A DNA stretch of 64,000 nucleotides from Akkermansiaceae bacterium (lineage in GTDB: Bacteria; Verrucomicrobiota; Verrucomicrobiia; Verrucomicrobiales; Akkermansiaceae), in contig JANRFH010000030.1 in NCBI GenBank assembly GCA_030725745.1, forward strand, positions 22,692 through 86,691. The letters run 5' to 3'. Of the stretch, positions 59,050 through 64,000 are shown one piece after another. Under the pieces are notes generated by a model that searched no databases, was not told the origin of the DNA, and saw only the letters and a program-made list of their open reading frames with translations. The position numbers were made by a program, and so were the translations under genes. The stretch's first letter is position 1. The number at the start of each line of letters is the position of its first letter.

Positions 59050-61041
59050 TCAGTTAGGCTTAATCTCTCCGAGAAAACTTTCGAACAATGCCTGAAGTTC
59101 TCCTGCTGGTGCTTCGCCGACTCTTTCTTCGAGCCGCTTAAATGTCTCCTTATTGAGGAAACTCCGCGTTCTGGAATCATCACCCAGCAAATCCAATTCT
59201 GGAACGACTTTCGCGCCGCTTTCGGTCATCACAACCACCACGAAAACATCTTTTAGCTGTGCTTCTTTAGCATCTTCATCCGTCGATTTTGTGATGCGAA
59301 CCGCCACCCACCGATCACCTCGATAGATTTTGCCCATCGTTTTTACTTCAGCTGCCTTTGCCGTAAACTCGTAGCAAAGATTGCGTAGCGCCTTGATCGG
59401 CAGCTCTCCTTCTTCACCGAACCATGCGCTGAGCTCAAGAGCGCGTTTCATCTGTTTATTCTCAAGAGCTGCCATCCACTCCTTCACCGCTTGCTGCGCT
59501 TCGATATCCGTAGGCGGGTCTTCCCCGTTGACATTTTTGAGCCTAGAGCTGCCCTCCATCAGACGCGCCCGCCAAGAAATTCGCCAATCCGCCTCGCCAG
59601 CTTTCACCCATTCCGAAAGCACCTGCTGATCCTTCCTCTCAGCGGTAGGCACCACTCCCGGCGCCCATACCCAGCCCTCGGCTTGTTTTTTAAAATAAAG
59701 AGTCTGCAGCTCATATCGATCCGGATGTGAAACGGAAAACCACTGATATGTGACGACCCTGAGGGTGCCTTCTTCTTTAGAATCCAGCCTCACCGGCACA
59801 CGAAACTGGCCGGGAGCGTTGACTGACCACCAGAGATTTGCCGCCTCAGCGCAGGCGATGCGCCCGTCCTTGCCGCGCTTCCCGAAATCCACAAAGGACA
59901 ATAGATCCGCCAAGTCACCTCCTCGCAACACCTCCAATACCGCATTTTCAGCATCCCCGAGCGTTTTTTTACCAACGAGAGGCGTGGATTCGCGGAAAAC
60001 CTTTGGGAATCCATCCAACAAATCCACATCCAAGTCGGAATCGTCCGAAAAAGCCTCCGCATCGTCGTTGAGCAGTGCATCCGATGGATTGATCCTCCAC
60101 CTTCCCCCCGAGTCCCTACTGATCGGCAGATGAACGATATTGATGATGCCCAGCGTCCCGCGCGAGCCTGCTTGGCGTGGATCAAGGCAGCCGAAGGATA
60201 ACAGCGCACTATCGCCGTTGAGATCCTCTAGCACTTTCACCCGCACGACGCGTGGTGAGGAAAGCAGATGCCAAGGGCTGTCAGGATTTTCAGCTCCGGT
60301 CGCCGCTGCCTGCGAGGCATTCATCCGAATCTCCCAATCGACGGGCAGTGGCTCAGAAAGCCCTCCGAGAAATCCTAAGATAGCCGGGGCATTTCCTTCA
60401 CTACAGGCTTCTAGAAAGCGTTCAGCGATTTCTCCGGGCTGCGCAGTTTTCAGAAACTCCTCTGAAACCGACTTCGCGATGCTGTTCCTCATCCTACCGG
60501 CCGATTCGTCAATGAGCTGCCCTAAATCTGTCACCCGCTTGTGGAGCATCCAGGCTTCCAGATCAAAGAGACGCTTTTTGATCGGCAGGGTGTAGGCCGC
60601 CACAGCATTTTCAAAAGAAGCAAGCACAGGAGCCGGCAACCAATCGTCGCCACGCCGGACAAGAGCCACCGGAAAGACTTGTGCTTGTGCCGAATCGAAT
60701 CCCCCCGCTTTGAGCACCATCACGGCAGCAAAATTCCCATCTTGGTTCACATCACCTAGTTCCAGCTCGCCTCCGCGCAGATCCTTCTCAAGCCTCTCCA
60801 AATCCTGCCTGATCTGCCTGCGCTTCTTCTCGGATGTCGTAGGCTGAAGCGCCGTATCGCCACCCGGCTCCAGATCAAGGGAGCCCTCACGTATTTTTTC
60901 GAGAAATTCTAATGCAGCAGGCTCTGGCCCGTTCGCCATGACCGGCTGGACACAAATACATAATACCAGGCAGAGCCATCCTTTCACGGCCAAAGGATAG
61001 CCTTCACCTCGCAGGAAGAAAGCCCAATATCCACTACGCAA
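59050..61041 (-). CDS. Large hypothetical exported protein
   Basis: 663-aa ORF; N-terminal hydrophobic segment WLCLVLCICVQPVMA; no recognised family. Confidence 0.65.
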   Translation of the reverse strand: MRSGYWAFFLRGEGYPLAVKGWLCLVLCICVQPVMANGPEPAALEFLEKIREGSLDLEPGGDTALQPTTSEKKRRQIRQDLERLEKDLRGGELELGDVNQDGNFAAVMVLKAGGFDSAQAQVFPVALVRRGDDWLPAPVLASFENAVAAYTLPIKKRLFDLEAWMLHKRVTDLGQLIDESAGRMRNSIAKSVSEEFLKTAQPGEIAERFLEACSEGNAPAILGFLGGLSEPLPVDWEIRMNASQAAATGAENPDSPWHLLSSPRVVRVKVLEDLNGDSALLSFGCLDPRQAGSRGTLGIINIVHLPISRDSGGRWRINPSDALLNDDAEAFSDDSDLDVDLLDGFPKVFRESTPLVGKKTLGDAENAVLEVLRGGDLADLLSFVDFGKRGKDGRIACAEAANLWWSVNAPGQFRVPVRLDSKEEGTLRVVTYQWFSVSHPDRYELQTLYFKKQAEGWVWAPGVVPTAERKDQQVLSEWVKAGEADWRISWRARLMEGSSRLKNVNGEDPPTDIEAQQAVKEWMAALENKQMKRALELSAWFGEEGELPIKALRNLCYEFTAKAAEVKTMGKIYRGDRWVAVRITKSTDEDAKEAQLKDVFVVVVMTESGAKVVPELDLLGDDSRTRSFLNKETFKRLEERVGEAPAGELQALFESFLGEIKPN

Positions 61042-61066
61042 GCTAGGCCGATTTTAGGCCATCCAT

Positions 61067-62098
61067 TCACTGCGCCTTAGGAAAATCATCCATCACCAGA
61101 GCGACCATGCTTCTACCCCCGGGAGAAAGGGAAACCTTGCTGCCCTCGCCCTGTAGCAAGCCACGTGTAAGCCAGCGTTGAGGGATCTCTGCAGGCCGCA
61201 GATGTGTCACTACAGGCTCAGTCACCACTCTCTCACTCGGCGTAAATGAAATGGCATGCCCAGTCGCGGCGAAGCCGATCTCCCATGACGATGGATTCGC
61301 CGAGCCAGGACGCCGCATCCACGGATAACGCGTAAGAAACTCCGGCTCACCATCACCTGCTGGCACCGCCACTTTGAACTGCATAGGGCGGCTCAGCACG
61401 AACTCACTAAAGGTCAGTTCAGGATTTGCACGATGCTCCGTGAAAAACGATGCCACATCCACCCCGGCAATGTTCATCCCATTGTAGTTCCCATGGTAAT
61501 TCGCGCTACCGAAGTTCTCATCATGCCAGCCCTGATACTCCATGCTCATCAAAAGGCCTAGCTCAAGGTGCACGTGCGCCCTTGTCCGGTCGAGTCCCAC
61601 TCCAGTGTAGCCCATACGTCCCAGCACAGATCCCATTTTCACCGTATCTCCCGGCTCCACAGTGACCTCCGCAAGGTGCGCATAAAGCGAGCAGACCTTG
61701 GAGTTTTCCCAATCGTGCTCCACCACCACATAATTCCCGTAATTGCTCCTTCCAGATATCTTGCTGGTATGAACCACCATGCCATCCGCAATGCTCATCA
61801 CGAGATCGAGCGGATTACCCGCCTTGTCCCGCTTCACCGGTGAGATGTCCACCCCTTCATGGAAACGGCTCATCACCACCTTCCCGCTCACACGTATTGG
61901 CGAACGCACGTAGCCGAATGAGCCACCCTCCCAAGGCTGCGAAGTCTCCCCCTCGAAGGTTCGATCCACATACATGTAGAATTTTTCCGGCTCCCCGGAA
62001 AAGAGGTGTTGATTCTCAGTAGGCAACGCGATTTTCAGCGGCTCCGCTGATAACTCCACAGCCAACGCAAGCAGGCAAAATCCGATTCGTAAAATCAT
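61067..62098 (-). CDS. M23-family metallopeptidase
   Basis: FHEGVDISPVKRDKAGNPLD...GNYVVVEHDWENSKVCSLYAHLAEVTVEPGDTVKMGSVLGRMGYTG...AHVHLELGL. Confidence 0.9.
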   Translation of the reverse strand: MILRIGFCLLALAVELSAEPLKIALPTENQHLFSGEPEKFYMYVDRTFEGETSQPWEGGSFGYVRSPIRVSGKVVMSRFHEGVDISPVKRDKAGNPLDLVMSIADGMVVHTSKISGRSNYGNYVVVEHDWENSKVCSLYAHLAEVTVEPGDTVKMGSVLGRMGYTGVGLDRTRAHVHLELGLLMSMEYQGWHDENFGSANYHGNYNGMNIAGVDVASFFTEHRANPELTFSEFVLSRPMQFKVAVPAGDGEPEFLTRYPWMRRPGSANPSSWEIGFAATGHAISFTPSERVVTEPVVTHLRPAEIPQRWLTRGLLQGEGSKVSLSPGGRSMVALVMDDFPKAQ

Positions 62099-62114
62099 AT
62101 TCGAGTATTAAAAA

Positions 62115-62582
62115 TTATTCGCCGATCCGGGGCATCGCCTTATCCAGCTCATGCACTTCCTCCAGAGTGATGCCCTTCCAAATGACAATCGCGCCATCAG
62201 TCACCGGTTCATCGATCAACACAGCGTCGACAGCCCGGCCGAAGGCCTGACAAAGCAGCCAACGCCCCCTGTTATCAGTCGTCACTGCTTCGAATCTTTG
62301 GTGCGCCTTTCCTTTGATTTGAAAAACTACTCCGTAGGACGCTTGATCATCTGCGGGAAAAGGCGTGAAAGCCGCCAAATCTTTTGAGGAAATCTCAGGA
62401 AGTCTTCGGAAAAACCGCTGTTTGCCGGCGATCATCTGCGGGATGATCATCTTCGGATTATCTGAGCCTTCCGTCTCTATGTGGAATGAAATGTTTACCG
62501 ACTTCCCCTTATTTCCTCCCGCCAGCAAATTCCCGGCAGGGAACAGCAGCAGACATATCAGCAGGCTCAGCACAGATTTCAT
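62115..62582 (-). CDS. Exported hypothetical protein
   Basis: MKSVLSLLICLLLFPAGNLLAGG signal; start trimmed to 62582. Confidence 0.6.
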   Translation of the reverse strand: MKSVLSLLICLLLFPAGNLLAGGNKGKSVNISFHIETEGSDNPKMIIPQMIAGKQRFFRRLPEISSKDLAAFTPFPADDQASYGVVFQIKGKAHQRFEAVTTDNRGRWLLCQAFGRAVDAVLIDEPVTDGAIVIWKGITLEEVHELDKAMPRIGE

Positions 62583-62635
62583 ACACGCAGCAAACCACAT
62601 CCCTGCCACCAAGAAAGGAAAATCCCCGGTTAGGC

Positions 62636-62917
62636 CTAATCAGCCAGCACACCAAGGATCTCACCGATGCTGTGATTCTTCTCAAGCTCATGCCGCAGCA
62701 TCTCCCCCGTATTTAGTGTGTAGGAATTCCTTCTTCCCGCCTTCTCGCGGACTAAATATCCAGCTTCCTCAAGATCAGCGATGATGCGCTGCACCGCTCG
62801 CTCAGTGATACCCACCGCCACTGCTACTTCTCTCATCGGTTGATCCGCATTTTTTGAAAGGCAAATCAGCACATGCCCATGGTTGCTGAAAAATGTCCAC
62901 TGATGCTTTGGGTTCAT
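62636..62917 (-). CDS. Winged-helix transcriptional regulator
   Basis: QPMREVAVAVGITERAVQRIIADLEEAGYLVREKAGRRNSYTLN. Confidence 0.88.
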   Translation of the reverse strand: MNPKHQWTFFSNHGHVLICLSKNADQPMREVAVAVGITERAVQRIIADLEEAGYLVREKAGRRNSYTLNTGEMLRHELEKNHSIGEILGVLAD

Positions 62918-62975
62918 TCGTAGATACTGCCTAATTGCCTATGCTACTTCAATCGCGAAAATATAATCGTATTTC

Positions 62976-63713
62976 TCATGGGGCCGTCAAAGAACAACCA
63001 TTATCCTTCGCACCCAGTGAAAGTAGGAACGGAACGGCAGATTCCGCCCACTCAGCTGGCGTACGGCACGCCTCTGCACCATCGCCGAAACAACTCCTCA
63101 GCATTGCCGTATCGATGACACCTGGATTGAGCGCAACCGCTGCTAGTCCGTCGGGGAGCTCTTGCGCAAGCGCCTGAGTCAATCCTTCGATCCCCCATTT
63201 GCTTGCACAATACGGCGCGACTTCTGGCGATGTCGAACGCCCCCAGCCCGAGGAAAAATTCACGATGACACCCTTCCCTGCCGCAAGCATGAATGGCACA
63301 GCGTGCCGGATGATGTTCGCTGTGCCGCTGATGTTCACCGACATCAGCCGATCAAAATCCTCCGCCGGAATTTCCCAGAGCGGCGCAGAAGGGTTGATGA
63401 TCGCCGCATTGTTAATCACCAAATCTGGAACTCCTGTCACGGCATGTGCCTCTTTGCAAAAATCAAAGGCATCCTCATCAGAGGAAACATCACATACCTT
63501 GAAAAAATTTGGTTCGGGAAACGCCTCCTTCAACGAATCAATGCGGTCTTGCCGCCGCGCACAACCGGCCACCACATGCCCTGCATCAGCAAAGCGCTCT
63601 GCCAGTGCCCTACCCAAGCCAGATGAACATCCCGTAAGCCAGATTGTCATCTCCAACACTTGCGCAGATACAAAATTTTCAAAGTGAATTCCATTCACCC
63701 AAATCTCAGACAT
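62976..63713 (-). CDS. Short-chain dehydrogenase/reductase (likely start 63650, MTIWLTG)
   Basis: TIWLTGCSSGLGRALAERF; NNAAI; YCASKWGIEGLTQALAQEL. Confidence 0.92.
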   Translation of the reverse strand: MSEIWVNGIHFENFVSAQVLEMTIWLTGCSSGLGRALAERFADAGHVVAGCARRQDRIDSLKEAFPEPNFFKVCDVSSDEDAFDFCKEAHAVTGVPDLVINNAAIINPSAPLWEIPAEDFDRLMSVNISGTANIIRHAVPFMLAAGKGVIVNFSSGWGRSTSPEVAPYCASKWGIEGLTQALAQELPDGLAAVALNPGVIDTAMLRSCFGDGAEACRTPAEWAESAVPFLLSLGAKDNGCSLTAP

Positions 63714-63719
63714 AAAGAA

Positions 63720-63747
63720 AGCGGGGAGCCCGGAAGCTCCCCGCCTT
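63720..63747 (-). terminator. Terminator downstream of the histone-like ORF
   Basis: GCGGGGAGC-CCGGAA-GCTCCCCGC stem. Confidence 0.7.
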
Positions 63748-63820
63748 ACGATTAAACATCAAAAACACGCGAACAGCCGGTATTGCCGATTAGGCAGATA
63801 AAGCTGTTAGCGGTTGTGGA

Positions 63821-64000
63821 TTATTTCTTGGCCTTTTTGGCGGCTTTCTTAGGAGCTGCTTTTTTGGCTGCTTTCTTAGGAGCTGCTTTTTTAGCGGCTT
63901 TCTTAGGAGCTGCTTTTTTAGCGGCTTTCTTAGGAGCTGCTTTTTTGGCGGCCTTCTTAGGAGCTGCTTTTTTAGCGGCCTTCTTAGGAGCTGCTTTTTT
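63821..64000 (-). CDS. Histone H1-like Lys/Ala/Pro-repeat protein (partial, runs off window)
   Basis: Minus-strand ...(AAKKAAPKK)n...AAKKAKK*; TAA at 63821. Confidence 0.8.
   Translation of the reverse strand, partial: KKAAPKKAAKKAAPKKAAKKAAPKKAAKKAAPKKAAKKAAPKKAAKKAAPKKAAKKAKK
63846..64000. repeat. 27-bp tandem coding repeat (6 visible units, continues past window)
   Basis: TTCTTAGGAGCTGCTTTTTT recurring every 27 bp (63846, 63873, 63900, 63927, 63954, 63981). Confidence 0.92.

Noticed and set aside
63846-64000. Regular 27-bp repeat considered as a possible CRISPR-like array
   Set aside because: No unique spacers; units are contiguous and encode AAKKAAPKK in frame.

Overview
64-kb chromosomal window, most likely from a Verrucomicrobia-type bacterium. 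This assignment is inferred from PEP-CTERM and TIGR02597-like proteins and from gene content; no rRNA is present to confirm it. The window is mostly core genes: mreC-mreD-mrdA-rng, pyk, leuS, rplQ-rpoA, phr, PPi/ATP-type pfk, trxA, hisG, nuoB-nuoC, bamA, recQ, mazG, a tail-specific protease, yggS and tRNA-Gly(UCC). A short accessory patch at about 8-12.4 kb holds a REP-associated (RAYT/Y1) transposase, a 5'-truncated IS66 transposase with an intact-looking right end, a PEP-CTERM protein, a TIGR02597-like protein and an intergenic repeat region. A compact exopolysaccharide export/tyrosine-kinase locus lies at about 31-37 kb. I found no CRISPR array, prophage, recognisable defence island or secondary-metabolite cluster. 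The items most worth a second look are small or hidden: a 34-aa AURKAIP1/COX24-like ORF downstream of hisG; a frameshifted zinc-ribbon/TM ORF upstream of recQ; a 26-aa membrane micro-ORF next to a Pro/Ala/Thr-rich tail-anchored protein; a diverged ~57-bp intergenic repeat shared between two loci; a stand-alone Mini-III-like RNase III domain; and an AP2-like small protein beside rpoA. None amounts to clear evidence of a new system. All calls come from reading the sequence and supplied ORFs; no database search was run.
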